64,000 nucleotides of DNA from Arthonia radiata (Eukaryota > Ascomycota > Arthoniomycetes > Arthoniales > Arthoniaceae). This document shows, piece by piece, positions 22,804 to 34,067 of the stretch. The notes beneath the pieces are model-generated. The model searched no databases. It saw nothing but the letters and a program-made list of their open reading frames with translations, and was not told where the DNA came from. Made by a program: the position numbers and the translations under genes. Position 1 is the stretch's first letter. The number at the start of each line of letters is the position of its first letter. Location of the stretch: positions 496,001 to 560,000 of the forward strand of contig PSQN01000004.1 in the NCBI GenBank assembly GCA_002989075.1, in the 5' to 3' direction.

Positions 22804-23649
22804 TCACCCACCATCCCCACCCTCCGTTTCCCCCTCCCCATCCCCAATCCCCCTCCTCAAATACCCCTTCCGTCCCTCCTTCCACTTCCCATTCCACCCC
22901 TCCACCCTCCCCCCCAACACCCTCACCTTCCCCCCCTCCAACACCACCACCCCCCGACTCACCTCCACCCCCTTCAACAAAATCTTACACCCCACCCCCA
23001 TCCCCAGCCCCACCCCCTCCACAGCCGTCATCTCAAACCCCCAAACCCTCTTCCCCGTGCCATCCTCCAAAAGCAGCTTATGCGGCCCCCGCCCGCTGCC
23101 CTCGTTCTCCGCTGCGTCGTCTGGAGAGCCTAGGTTTGCCTCGCCGGGGACCACGCGGATGACTTCCCGTCCCTTAGTCGTTTCACCTCGCTCGGCCGCC
23201 TCGAGGGCTTCGATCTGGAACCAGCGGGAGCGGCCTATGTCTTCGATTGCGAGGATTTGGACGATGATCTCGCTGGGTAAAGTCCGAAGGGGGATTGTTG
23301 CGTCGAGAATGTCTGCGGGGAATGTGTTGTACGCAGTGGTCAACAGGCAGGTCTTGAGGTCGGTGTGGAGGGTGCGGTAAAGCGCTGAGGCTTTCAGGGC
23401 AGGGAGAGGTTGGGAGGTGTTGAGCGTGGTGAGGAGGTGGGAGAGGTGGGCGGGTGTGGAGGGCAGGGACTTTGCGGTGAGGTGGGATTGGATGGCTGCG
23501 GATTGGGGAGAGGCGTGGGGAGCGTGAGGAGTGGCGAGGGCGGGGGAGGTGGCATTGGTGCTGCTGGAGTTTGGGGGGTTGATGGTTGCGGCAATGGAAG
23601 CAGCCGGGCGGGAGCGGCCGGGCGAGAGCCAGTTGGATGTTGAAGGCAT
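22804..23649 (-). CDS. RMI1: RecQ-mediated genome instability protein 1
   Basis: 281 residues from the ATG at 23649; the frame is open farther upstream but lacks family similarity there. Rmi1 works with the Sgs1/BLM helicase and Top3 to dissolve double Holliday junctions. The three-helix start and the OB-fold are visible: ALYRTLHTDLKTCLLT near residue 80, LLEDGTGKRVWGFEMTAVEG near 200, then MGVGCKILLKGVEVSRGVVV and VLGGRVEGWNGKWKEGRK. The N-terminal 60 residues are Ser/Ala/Pro-rich and disordered, common in filamentous fungi. One exon. Confidence 0.92.
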   Translation of the reverse strand: MPSTSNWLSPGRSRPAASIAATINPPNSSSTNATSPALATPHAPHASPQSAAIQSHLTAKSLPSTPAHLSHLLTTLNTSQPLPALKASALYRTLHTDLKTCLLTTAYNTFPADILDATIPLRTLPSEIIVQILAIEDIGRSRWFQIEALEAAERGETTKGREVIRVVPGEANLGSPDDAAENEGSGRGPHKLLLEDGTGKRVWGFEMTAVEGVGLGMGVGCKILLKGVEVSRGVVVLEGGKVRVLGGRVEGWNGKWKEGRKGYLRRGIGDGEGETEGGDGG

Positions 23650-26387
23650 GGTTGTGATGTGTGGTTGGCTCGATGGTTGAGCTGTGGTCCTGAGGGGGAT
23701 GATAGAAATTGGTCGTCGGTCGTTCGACGTATCCAGCTTCCTCTTTCGTTTCTGGGCACAATATCGATGTTTCGCCTCCTCCACGGCTCTTACGCCGTTA
23801 TATGCCCCAGATGAGGTTCGCGTACGGAATGTTCCTCAAGTCATGCCAGTACTCGCGTCACGCGGGAACAAAATTTGCTCGGATACCTGTTTTCAGCGGT
23901 TACAGGGTTCATGGGCTATCTTGCCCATCAACACTCCCGCATCAGTCACATATTGACCTTGGAGAGCATTCGCTGCGAAGAAGAGGCGTGTTGATATACG
24001 CTAAATCGCTAGCGTCTTCATGCACATCAATAGCTGAAAGTGCGCAATCGTGGGGTCGGGGTGATCCACAGCAGATGAGCCCACTGGTCATGCGCATCCG
24101 TCTGCTCTCAAAGTTGATCGGACGGCTCACATCAAGGTCGAGACTTGGAGATCGTTGCAGAAACGAACTTGGCAGCAACTGCTTTTCGTTGGCACGGCGT
24201 ACGTGAGAATGCTACCTCAGTCGTGGATCACAAGCGCGCAGGAAGGCTTTTCCGCAGTGCAGCACATGGGCAAACTGGGACTCACTCACTGCTGAATGAC
24301 GATTGAACTGACTCAATTTTTGACAATAAGTCTCGAGTCTAAAAAGGGACCTTTGGTAGCGGTACAATTGAAGCTGCTGCAGTCCTTTTCTCAGAGGTGA
24401 TCAGAAGTAGTCTAGCGCGACACTAGACGTCTAGCGCCGGCCTTCGTACCGGCCTTTTAGCGATGGACGCTTCTTCCGCGAAAGAAACCTTTACAGCAAT
24501 TACAACATCTCACTGCCTTGCATTCAAACTTATCCTCTGGCGAAAAGTTGGGATGTGACTGAGAAATTGGTTTGCAGTAGCAACGCGGACGTGTTAGGAG
24601 TAGGTTGGCAGCAACGGATCAGGACTAGTCAGCTTGGCGTTTTCACGCCGCAAAACATTAATAGCACTGCAGTAGTTCTGCATCATCGCTGAGCAATCTC
24701 CATGGGCGACGCCGGCTTCAATGTTGCCGATAACTTGGGCAGTTCCGAATTTCTCTTGACCATCGTCCCCTCGGGAGAATGCAAGTGCTGTCACGTCTTC
24801 GAGTGGGCCTTGCCTTCCCCACAAACGAATGAACCTCGCCTCTCGAAACACGGCTCGTCAATGGAAGATCTAGATGCGATCTGTTATGGAGCGCGAACGT
24901 CAGTGTATTGATTCCGGAGTCGGCAAGCGGTGCTTGTGTCATCCATTGCATGTTTCGACGTTCGTGCTGCCGAGTGGTGAACACCTAACGCAACCAGATG
25001 TCGTGATCCCTGGCTTGTCTTATGGCAATATGTGGGCGGAGCGAGAAAGCCAGTAACACCATGCCGCATGACATATCGCGCGCAAAACGAGCCAGAGTCA
25101 GTCTGTGTGCTTGCATGGACGGCGTTGGACAGATGCGCTCGCCACTGCGAAAAGTACGCGTTGCGCGAGGGTAGTGCACGTGTCGTCTGTCGTTGATTGA
25201 ACGGTAAAGCAACATAGAGCACCAGCAGTCTAGCCGTCAAGGTGCTTGATAGACCCCGCAAGGTCGCAGAGTTGGCAGCTCGTTCTGAGAGGCCCTCGCT
25301 GCGGGCTGGTGCAGACTGTCGTCTTCGGACGACAGCGTATTCATGTTGCAATAGCAAATGAGCCTTCATAGTTCTCATGCTGTCCTCACCTTAGGTGTTT
25401 CCGTGGACTGTGGGACTCCTTGCGCTTCGACAAAATTGCAGACGACGAAAGCATATTGGCATGAGGTGTCGGCCAAACGGCAATGGCCAAGCGAATCATC
25501 ACTTTCGTGGATACTTGCCCAAGAGTTTGGCGCTCTGGAATATTCCAGTTCGAGACTCGGTGATGGTCGTTCATCATGCCGTACCAAGCTCAAGCCACGC
25601 GGCCATGTCCCGGAACATCAAGATGATCTCGCTGCAGCCGGTCGTGTCTCGACTGCCGAGCTCATCTCCATCAAAGCGGTGGCAAGGTCGAGACCCAGAA
25701 GCTACCGCATGTGGGTCATCGCTTGGACGAACGAACTTTGCTACCAAGATCCGCAGCAGCTCCTGTGCGATGTAGAGCCGATAACGGTGAATTCAAGATC
25801 TTCCGCAACATTGAAACCGGTTTCAAGACTCGGAAGCGCGGAACCATGAGGCCCTGCATGTCTGCAGCCCTGAGGTGGCAACGGCTGATAAAACTGTTTA
25901 ATCGCCTATTGCGCGGTGATAATACCAGAATTGTAGACGCGAGACCTCCCAATGGTACATCATGACTCGATCGATCGGCATGATGCGGGAGCATCGCTTC
26001 GGTGCGGTTCGGCTATCGCTTGAGAGATGTGGCGTGTGTGGCGCAGAGAAGTGCCGGGAGGAAGAGAGATAGGAAGCAGAGTGGAAGGAGAGGATGGATC
26101 GTACGTGTGGCAATGACATAAGATTCAAAAAAGATGAGGAAGGCGCGCCCAAAGTGTTAGTTCTCGCGGCGGTTTAAGAGGCAAGAGCAGTAGGTTGCAC
26201 ACCCTTCTTTGTGCGGAACTTCTCTTGGGTCAATATGACTTGTGCTTGGACAACAAATATGTAAAGGACATAGAATATGTACAAGAATGTCAAAATGAGA
26301 GAAGGTGATAGATGTCATAATGTAGTTGTCCCGGTCATACCTCGTGGGGGTCATTGCCGGCTTCAGGCCTCTCTTTGTCCTAATACT
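23650..26387. other. Gene-poor stretch, 2.7 kb
   Basis: Open frames here are short or show no domain, intron pattern or composition I can trust. The least unlikely is a minus-strand frame at 24594-24851 (reads EKFGTAQVIGNIEAG), which might be an exon or a remnant. No tRNA, rRNA or mobile element recognised. The small palindrome/hairpin region at 24423-24461 is listed separately. Confidence 0.4.
24423..24461. other. Perfect 12-bp palindrome followed by a GC hairpin and T-run
   Basis: CTAGACGTCTAG (24423-24434) is a perfect palindrome. Directly after it, GCCGG and CCGGC flank an 8-base loop and are followed by CTTTTAG. The layout resembles a small structured element or terminator, but no RNA gene is recognised next to it. 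Confidence 0.3.
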
Positions 26388-27233
26388 TCAGCGGGCCCAC
26401 CACTGTTGCAAAAATTGAGGCGATGCCATCCAACTGGGATCCTGCGGTGTTGGACTAAAGGCGAAATTTGGGTCGTAGAATGCGTTGCTCCCGGACGGAG
26501 CCCAGTTTGGCACGGGTGGCTTCCCATTCCCATCCTGCGGGTGGCTGTTACTCTCGCATCTTTGCCGTTTGTTGCTCCATTCATCAGAACCTGGCTGAGG
26601 CATGTACATGCTCTGATAATCGAGTGGTGTCCAAGGTGAATAGTAATCGTACGGGCTCCATGGCGAATGGCAATATCCAGGTACCGTATCAGTAATGGAG
26701 GTGTTCAAGCTGAGGCAGCTATATGGCGTCGTTGGTGTCAGTACGCTGGTACATGGTAAACTAGCAGGGGATGTTGTTTGCATGGTAGTCTCCTTGGGAC
26801 TGCTGGAGTCAATGATAGATGGCGGTAGTGCTGTAATGTTGAGTGGTATTCTCGAGTTAGACCTCGCAGCTGATGGCGATGTTGATGACTTGGCTTTCGT
26901 GCCACTGGCAACGCTTCTTGGTCGGTGATAGTAGCTCGGATTGTTTTTGATTGATGGCGAGATCTGTTGAGACTGAGACCTGCGTGTAGAGTTTGCATGG
27001 GGTCTCTTGCGAACTTTACGAGGGGGCTCGCTCTAGCAAATTGTATGTCAGCTCCGCAATGCATCTTACCATTATCGAAGCCTCTTCCGATGATCGAGGT
27101 GCGAACCTACCGCTGGAGGTGTGAGCATGTTCGCCGTTATTGGGCTCGAAGTCGTCGACGAGCACGCATCGGCCACTGCATCTGATCCGATAGAAACGAG
27201 ACGGTTCTGGTGAAGTACAAACGTGTGCTCCAT
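26388..27233 (-). CDS. Unrecognised disordered, probably nuclear protein
   Basis: Two exons, 27233-27111 and 27032-26388, with a 78-bp intron (GTAGGT to TTGCTAG, GCTGAC branch site); 255 residues. The join is in phase and reads MLTPPA then SEPPRKVRKRP, giving a strong basic nuclear localisation signal; a second one, NKRQRCE, lies near residue 205. The remainder is Ser/Pro/Thr/Tyr-rich (SPWSPYDYYSPWTPLDYQ) without a folded domain, ending FLQQWWAR. Proline-directed phosphorylation sites (TPP, SPP, SPW) are frequent. It resembles low-complexity transcription-associated proteins, but I do not recognise a family. The first exon is only 41 codons. Confidence 0.55.
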
Positions 27234-28807
27234 GCTGCCAGTTTGCGTGTGAGATCAGATAGTGGCTGTGCTGAATGAGACAGTACCGAGCGGGCAGGCT
27301 GATCCTGCACAATGAAAGGACTGAACGGGAGCGTATTCTTGATGGGAGAGACACGCAGCATATAAAACTAGGAAGGCTCTTATAACGAGCCACGCATGTC
27401 GACCACGATATCTTGATCGACACCGTACCAGGGCTAAGCCTGCATTTTGGGGCATAAACTAATGCGGCTTTAGCAACGAAAGTAAACCCTGAGTTTGTAG
27501 GGCAAGAAGAAGGAAACAAGGCTTCATGTCGAGTCGTAGGCAGACCTCCCAGAGACTAAGCGAATTTGGAAACACGTACCAAGCGGGCAGATCGACGCGC
27601 ATCTCTTGCGCACAGGTGTCATCACATGGGGTGAAGGGTCGCATAACAGCTCCAGTGCTGTCGGTCGCCGCGCTGTATTGGTGGCTTAGGCCATGATTCG
27701 GCAGGGGACGATCCGCATCGTTCAGAACGGCCGGGACCACACACTGAAGAGCCTAGCTGGCGGGGCATTTGCTGTAAAACTGCCTCACGCAGCAGCCTCG
27801 AAACCGCACACGGACCACAACATGAAAGTATGCCAATGCTTGATTCTTGAGCACCTCGTTAGGCTTGGACGGCATGTTGCGGGTATGTACCGATAGAGTC
27901 TTGTAAAGGTTAGCTTCAAGTAAAGCTTGTCGACGTTTCATCAGGTTCGAATCAATCTTGGGCTCTTCCCGCGCAAGCACGCAAGCCAGGGCTCATACAG
28001 ATGCAGGCTTGCACATCAATAAGCATTCGATCAGCTTTCCAGAAAACACCAAAATAGCAGGACATGTCAATCATCCGGTCATGGTGTCGATCGATGCGCG
28101 AGGGCATGCAACGGCAAAGCCCGAGGATGTCCAAAGAGCCTGATCAGGACAGACGTTCTCAGCGACACAACGTGTCAGTGTGAGCCATTCTCAGGATGAG
28201 TGCATCGAGGTAGTCCCTTCGCATTCACGCTGAAACACATCTGCTGTGGCATGCGCCATTACACGCAAACAGCCACACGGCATCGTTGCGTTAATGAAGG
28301 AGCTCGGGATGGATGCCGCTTTTCGCGCGTCCGCATCGTTTGCGCCTACCTTTTGAGATCTCGTATACGCAGGCGAGCCGTGCTTCCGGTATTGTGCATG
28401 AATTTGAGCCGTGTCGAGAAGCGATCAGCGGGTGAAGTCGTTACAGCCTTTCGAGACGAGTAACGATCGTCCGGGAGCGGCGATGGAATCAATGTCGCCA
28501 TGCAGCTTGTCTCGGTAGGCGACATCTGCTGTTAACAGTGTCATTGCGTGGAGTGGTGGCGAGTGAGGCCGACAAGATTTGGTGAATATTGTTGAAAGGG
28601 AATAACATAAATCAGAAGAGAGGGACAGCCGCGCAGATGTGGCGGCTCCGATCCGGCTTTCAGGGTTAGGAGCCCTAAGCCTTGGTCAGTTTAGCGGCTC
28701 TGGAGTTCGCCGGTAGGCCCGCTGCAACCGGTAGGCGCAGAGAAGTCTCTCCGCAAGTTTTTTGACATCGAAATCAGTCAAATGTCCATCCGATAGCACT
28801 CTCAACC
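27234..28807. other. Intergenic, about 1.6 kb
   Basis: Divergent promoter region between the disordered-protein gene and the prefoldin gene. No gene recognised; a short direct repeat CCGGTAGGC occurs near 28708 and 28729. Confidence 0.45.
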
Positions 28808-29891
28808 ATGGCGGCAAAAGTAGATGGCAGGTAAGCAGCTTTATCTCAACGCACTGCAGCTCTTACTAAGACACTAGGGCCATAGTGCGGATGGTACGAC
28901 AAATCCGCGAGGCATTCCGTTTGCGCCATTCGTGGAGAAGGTCGAGGACTACGTCTCTTCTCAAACAGAGACCGAGACGACTCTCAAGAGTTTTCAGGAG
29001 ATGATCTCGTAGGTTTTCTTCCCACAGTCTGTTCTTGCGCATGGGCATAATTTATGTTGGTCTGGACCTGTGCCCTGATTTCAGGGTCGCAACCTTCCAC
29101 TCTTCAGAAACCCTGTTCTTCGGCAGACCGCTTATCACAGCGCGAAAGACCACGTCTGAGCTATGGCTCAAGCAAAGGTGAGGTTTGGCGAGACCATATT
29201 ATGTCTACTGCAACGGAGAGACGGTGTCGGCGGGAGGATATCGAGGCTCTGGCCCAACGCAGCTGTGGCAATCTGGTATCGCGTATTACACTGACCATCG
29301 ACTAATTTTTTGTTGAACAGAAAGTACCAATTCATGGAGGTAAACACTCAACGGAGGCTTGCTGGGCTGAAGGAGAAAGTCCCCGACATTCAAAAGACTC
29401 TGGAAATGGTCCGTTTCTTGCGAAAGCGCAAGGTAAGCTGCATAGCTGGGTGGAGCGACTACCTGGAAAGCTGAACGACGACTGACCATCAATTACGCCA
29501 GCCCGAGTCGGAGCCAATCGAGACAGCCTTTGAGCTCAACGACACGGTTTACGCAAAAGCGCATGTGCCATACACTGACGAGGTCTATCTATGGCTGGGC
29601 GCGAACGTCATGCTGTCTTACCCGATCCCCGAGGCGCATGAGCTTCTGGAGACGAAGCTGAGCGGTGCTAAGCAAAAGATGGCGGATTGTGAAGAGGATC
29701 TGGACTTCCTGAGGGAACAGATAACGGTAAGCTGAGGTTACAGCGTTCCTTGCATGTAGCATAGGGCTGACTACTAGTATCAGACACTGGAAGTCGCAAC
29801 TGCTCGCGTGTACAATTGGGACGTAAACAAGCGTCGCCTGGAAAAAGCCGAAAAAGGTGAGGATGACGATGACCAGCAAGACAAGGCGTGA
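28808..29891 (+). CDS. PAC10: Prefoldin subunit 3 (Pac10/VBP1)
   Basis: Five exons: 28808-28830, 28886-29008, 29321-29432, 29502-29726 and 29784-29891; 196 residues, close to human VBP1. Introns are 55, 312, 69 and 57 bp. Prefoldin delivers unfolded actin and tubulin to the chaperonin CCT. Recognisable blocks: GIPFAPFVEKVEDYV, KYQFMEVNTQRRLAGLKEKV, DEVYLWLGANVMLSYP, then EEDLDFLREQI and RVYNWDVNKRR, forming the two coiled-coil helices and the beta hairpins of an alpha-class subunit. At the first intron, phase requires the second of two close AG acceptors (CATAG at 28881-28885), not the CACTAG eight bases before it. Start has good context (ACCATGG). Confidence 0.93.
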
Positions 29892-30379
29892 AAAGGTCTT
29901 TGTCGAATCCAGACCGTGGAGGCCTGCAAAAGCCAATGTACCGCTAACCGTAAGCTGATGTTTCACGTGCTTGTGCCGTCAGCGACCCCTGTCACACGTG
30001 GCGGCTCGAGATCGGCCGCTCCAAGGTAAGCTGACTCGCGCATCCTGGTACGCTCGTCGCAAGCGATCTGTGGGCTGTCGTGTTGACAACAAAATTCCCT
30101 GTCGAATGCGAAATTGTCAATGTGGGATACAGGAACACATTCCTGCACGCGGAAGAAACGATTCCACCCGTTGCGATCATGACGAATGCGCCGATTGGGC
30201 CTCACGAGGTTTGCGAGTTCTTTGCACTCTGCGAATCGTCAAGGGTATGCCAGCTTAGAAAACCCAAAGGAAGGAAAGAATGCTCTTGTTCGAGAAGCTA
30301 ATGGTTTCTCAAGTACCGTGCTTTTCATCCGAAGCCTCCATCCGAAGATAAGCAAAGCAGAATGTAAACAGTCGAACGC
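29892..30379. other. Convergent intergenic, about 0.5 kb
   Basis: 3' flanks of the prefoldin and FHA-domain genes. Nothing else recognised. Confidence 0.5.
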
Positions 30380-31216
30380 TCAACCTTTGGGCGGTAACAT
30401 GACGACGTACTCTTGCTTGGAGTCGCCGAATTTGATCACGTCTCCAGACAAACATTGTACATATCTTGAAATAGCAATCTTGTCACCATTGAGGAATGTT
30501 CCATTCGAGCTTTCCAGGTCGAGGACATACAGCCCGACCTTGCTCTTCTTTTCGCCATACTCGTTTGTGGTAGTGGTATGGCGGAACTGAAACACTGCGT
30601 GTTGTTTGCTACAGCTCTTGTGCTCTAGTGGGACGTCCGTGACAGCAGTCTCCCTCCCTAACAGCCAGCAGGATCTGGAGTGCAATGGTATATTGTGGAC
30701 TGGGTCTTTCGAGTCTCCTTCGAATACGTAGAGTACCCATGCTTCACTGGCTGGGGGTTTACGAGCCTCAGGTGGCTCATGATATTTCAGCACGATATCC
30801 TGTGCCTTGCTGCCGCTGCCAATGGTTACTTTGTTGGTTTCTGCTGCGAGGATCCCACTTGGCTTCCAATTGGGCTTCTGTTTTTCAACGGGTCTACCGA
30901 CAGCACCTGCTTCCGGCCCCCCGTTTTGCGCTCGATATGAATCTGCTTGAGGAGGCAGAGCTTGCCGAGGTCGTCGATGTGCAGGTGACCGAGATCTCGA
31001 ACGGTGACGTTTGGGGTGAGCGGGGGACCTCCTCCTTCGAGGCGGTGGACTCGCGGAAGGACTAGAAGGTCGCCGAGGCCGGGAGGCACGGTGACGACGT
31101 CTGGAAGAACTTCGGGAAGAGCTGGAATGTCTCTCTCGCGCCGGTGAATCCAAGGAAGAGCGGCTTCGACGCCGCCGCGAGGGGACTGGGCTTCTTGAGC
31201 GCCGCCTGCTGTCCAT
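30380..31216 (-). CDS. PML1: FHA-domain splicing factor, SNIP1/Pml1 type (RES complex)
   Basis: 278 residues from the ATG at 31216 (CCATGG context; the frame extends upstream only with a GTG). Residues 1-95 are an Arg/Ser-rich domain (RRRSRSP, RHRSRSRSP). A linker holds KPNWKPSGILAAETNKV, the SNIP1/Pml1 segment that inserts into Bud13/Snu17 partners in the spliceosomal RES complex. The FHA domain follows (about 150-278), with the phosphopeptide loop residues in WLLGRE, CSKQHAVFQF and LESSNGTFLNG. It ends EYVVMLPP. Role: pre-mRNA retention and splicing in the nucleus. The RS domain is absent in yeast Pml1 but usual in filamentous fungi and animals. Confidence 0.9.
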   Translation of the reverse strand: MDSRRRSRSPVPSRRRRSRSSLDSPARERHSSSSRSSSRRRHRASRPRRPSSPSASPPPRRRRSPAHPKRHRSRSRSPAHRRPRQALPPQADSYRAQNGGPEAGAVGRPVEKQKPNWKPSGILAAETNKVTIGSGSKAQDIVLKYHEPPEARKPPASEAWVLYVFEGDSKDPVHNIPLHSRSCWLLGRETAVTDVPLEHKSCSKQHAVFQFRHTTTTNEYGEKKSKVGLYVLDLESSNGTFLNGDKIAISRYVQCLSGDVIKFGDSKQEYVVMLPPKG

Positions 31217-32458
31217 GGGTAGAAAGAAAGAAGCTGCACAGCCGCGCACTCAGCGAACAAGGGTGGAAACCTCAGCGAAGAGCTCCGTGGTGATAGTGAC
31301 GAGGAGAGCAAGGTTTCGGGGTGGGCTTAGGGTTGCAATTTGCAAATGGCATGCAGCTGGAGGACGGATGTGAAACGCGCAATCCGGAAGGAGTGAACGA
31401 TGCGTGGAAAGATTTGCAAAAGAAGCCCGGGAGCGCTAAGCCCTGACGCACGTGCGAGCCCTGGGCCACGTGGTTACATCCGTCTGACCACATCTGGGTA
31501 TCCACAGGGCTGCCCCTCCTAACCTCGCTTCAGCCAAATCTCACCGGGCCTGTCCTGGTCTTGCTGCACACAGCCTTCCCTCCAATGCTACTGTCTCCTT
31601 GACTTCTGCTGCAGCCATCGTTCACCTCCATTCCTCAGCGTCCCATTGTACCCTCGTGAATCACATCAACATCGGTCAGCTCTCACAGGAAATGACTGGA
31701 GGTTTGCTCATCCGCCTCGCGAGATCAGCAACGTTTCGGACGAGAGCGCGACCCTTCCACCAGTGCAGATCCAAGGGACAGCCCAAACAACGGCGCCGAA
31801 TTTCCTCACTTCTCCCCGTGTGTGCGCGACGATCGAGCGGATCCATATCCCGCCGGGTCCGTGCGACACGTGGCACGCCCATGCCCTGACTCTCTCCAGC
31901 ATCTCCATGATCCGATTCGGGTAAGGCGTCGCATCTTGCCCGGCCATGTCCACGAGCTTGATTCCTTAGCGTTCTGCCTGCTGGCCGCATCCTGGGAGAA
32001 TTGACCGCTCGCTCGCATGAGGAATCATCCTCCAGCCCTGTCTCTCCCCTGCTGATTGGTAAACACGCAGCATAACATGACTGAAGCTGCGGTATGCGTC
32101 TCGGTACCTTCCTGTCCATCCTGGTTGATGACTCCTTCCGGTCCCGATTCTGTAAGCTTTGGTCCTGGCAATATCACACCCACGCCTTGTCCACGCGGTC
32201 TACCGCGCTGCTTCTCCTTTACCGTCCTATATACTAGGCGGTACCCGAACGCACAATTTCAGTTCTCTCGTGTAATCGATCGCTTGCTACATTCACCGCG
32301 CGCCCACCCCTGTGCTCTCTTGCTGACCGTTGGGGAACTGCTTCGTAATACGCCCTTCAGCACTGGGTTGTCGGATGCCTAATCATCTATAATACGGCGC
32401 ACTTCGCCCTCCAGCTTGCCATTAATTTTCTGTTCGCCCAAGAAGATCTTCGAAGCAG
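31217..32458. other. Intergenic, about 1.2 kb
   Basis: Divergent promoter region between the FHA gene and the coiled-coil gene. Overlapping frames on both strands near 31.6-32.1 kb have no family features. Confidence 0.45.
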
Positions 32459-33484
32459 ATGATTATATCATACGACCGTCAACCTATCACATCTAATCAT
32501 CGATCTCAAACAATGCCAGCTATGTCTATCGCAAACATGTCACACACATCCTCATTCGAATCAATACCCTCAGCGTCCGCCAGCCGGACATCATCACTCC
32601 GCAGCTGCTCTTCCTCTTGCTCAGAAGTCTCTGAGAGCAGCTCATACCTAGACTTGCAACGCGAGAACCATACATTACGGAAGCAGCATCGACAAGACAG
32701 CCAACGCTTTGCCATCGTGCTCGAGCAATTCCGCCAAGACGAGCGCGCCATGCAACGCATGCAGCAGAAGGTACTAGAGCTTCAAGCATCGCTAGAAGAA
32801 GCGAACGCCAAGCTCGTCGATGTCCTCGAAGACAACCACGAGCTCCGACGAAGCGTCGCAGACCTGCGCAAAACCAGGAGTTCCGAGCACGCGACCAGGC
32901 ACAGACACAACTCTCGCCAGCCTGGCGTTGCGCGTGCCGCCACGGAGCCCGTCCTCAAGCGCGAGACATTCTACGAAGACACCAACGAGGAGATCCTCCC
33001 AGAGATCGCAGAGGTCTCACCCACCATTACCTCCATCCCACAATTCCCACAGCTCCCACAACCACTCACAGAAACCCACGACAACGACGAGACTCCCAAG
33101 CCCAAACCACACACCCACGAAGTCCACCACCCCCGAGGCGTCTCACGTTACTCTCTCGACCCGCCCCTCTCACCTCTTTCCTTCGCCTCCGCGCCCGCCC
33201 ACCGCCGCGACGCCATCTCCACCGCACAAGACAGCTACCTCGCGCGCTCCCTCGAGACCATGTCCAAGCAACTCACCACCTCCGCGCAACCTCACCGCCG
33301 CGACACCTACTCCCACCACAAGCGCAGCCCAGCAGTCCTCACACCGCAACCCTCCGCCACCTTCCACGCAGAATCCGAAACGGTACCCCTCATGTTCTCA
33401 ACAGCAAAGCGCCTGCCGCATCCGCGGTCACCGCAACAACTGCTGCCTTGCGCAAGCACCTGGGCGGTGAGCGCCGCGGGTTGA
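32459..33484 (+). CDS. Coiled-coil hypothetical protein
   Basis: 341 residues as one open frame; methionines at residues 1, 19, 22 and 27 are all possible starts. A Ser-rich region (25-62) precedes a leucine-zipper-like coiled coil (65-140: LDLQRENHTLRKQHRQD, VLELQASLEEANAKL, VLEDNHELRRSV). The rest is Pro/His/Ser-rich and probably unstructured, with SRYSLDPPLSP as a phosphorylation-type motif. I do not recognise the family. The C-terminal 30 residues read less like coding, and a late intron could change the end. Confidence 0.65.
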   Translation: MIISYDRQPITSNHRSQTMPAMSIANMSHTSSFESIPSASASRTSSLRSCSSSCSEVSESSSYLDLQRENHTLRKQHRQDSQRFAIVLEQFRQDERAMQRMQQKVLELQASLEEANAKLVDVLEDNHELRRSVADLRKTRSSEHATRHRHNSRQPGVARAATEPVLKRETFYEDTNEEILPEIAEVSPTITSIPQFPQLPQPLTETHDNDETPKPKPHTHEVHHPRGVSRYSLDPPLSPLSFASAPAHRRDAISTAQDSYLARSLETMSKQLTTSAQPHRRDTYSHHKRSPAVLTPQPSATFHAESETVPLMFSTAKRLPHPRSPQQLLPCASTWAVSAAG

Positions 33485-34067
33485 GCTCCGAGCTTGCAGG
33501 GTACGGCGCGCGACCTTTTTCTTACAGGCACTGGGAGACTAATGTATGACTCGATGGCACGGCCGTTCCGATGACAAAAGTTCTATTGTGAATACGTAGA
33601 TAGAGACCGCTCGTAGCTTAATGATGGATGTAATACAAATACAAACACTCTACCAGGATCTCGGGGTTCTTCTCGCAGACGCTGACCGTGCTGCGTGCGA
33701 CGGTGCGACAAATCCGACACGCCCAGATGACGTACGCGGGGCCCTCCCCTCGGTAACGACGCCCCACGGCCCGGTCAACTGCCTACACCAGCGGAGCGCA
33801 AGGCAGCCCTGCGCCCAGGTGTCATCTCGCTTAGGCATGCTTCCATCCCATGCTCGCGTCGGTCGCAACGAGGCGTTTTCGGGACTTGCGTCGAATCCTC
33901 GCGTCTGCCTTTCGCAGCGGTAATACTCGTCGGAGTAGCTCCTCCAGACAAGATAGGAGTAGCGGCTGCCCTTAGAGTATTGCGAGCATTACCCTCTGTC
34001 AGAGTAGCGCCTTCCGTAAAATCGCGCTATCTCTAGGAGTAGCAGTGGTGCCTTGCACTCTCGCGGT
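33485..34067. other. Intergenic, about 0.6 kb, with four GAGTAGC motifs
   Basis: GAGTAGC occurs at about 33933, 33957, 34002 and 34037, all on the plus strand, within the 135 bp before the LACTB2-like start codon. Spacing is irregular. It may be a decayed repeat or a promoter motif. Confidence 0.4.

Noticed and set aside
24884-25849. Overlapping open frames on both strands (164 and 163 codons)
   Set aside because: No recognisable domain, no splice pattern, and similar lengths on both strands as expected by chance in GC-rich DNA.
28660-28740. Possible tRNA or structured RNA near the CCGGTAGGC direct repeat
   Set aside because: No cloverleaf or T-loop consensus could be formed.
31599-32119. 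Overlapping frames near 31.6-32.1 kb
   Set aside because: Both strands are open, but neither shows conserved motifs; treated as promoter region.
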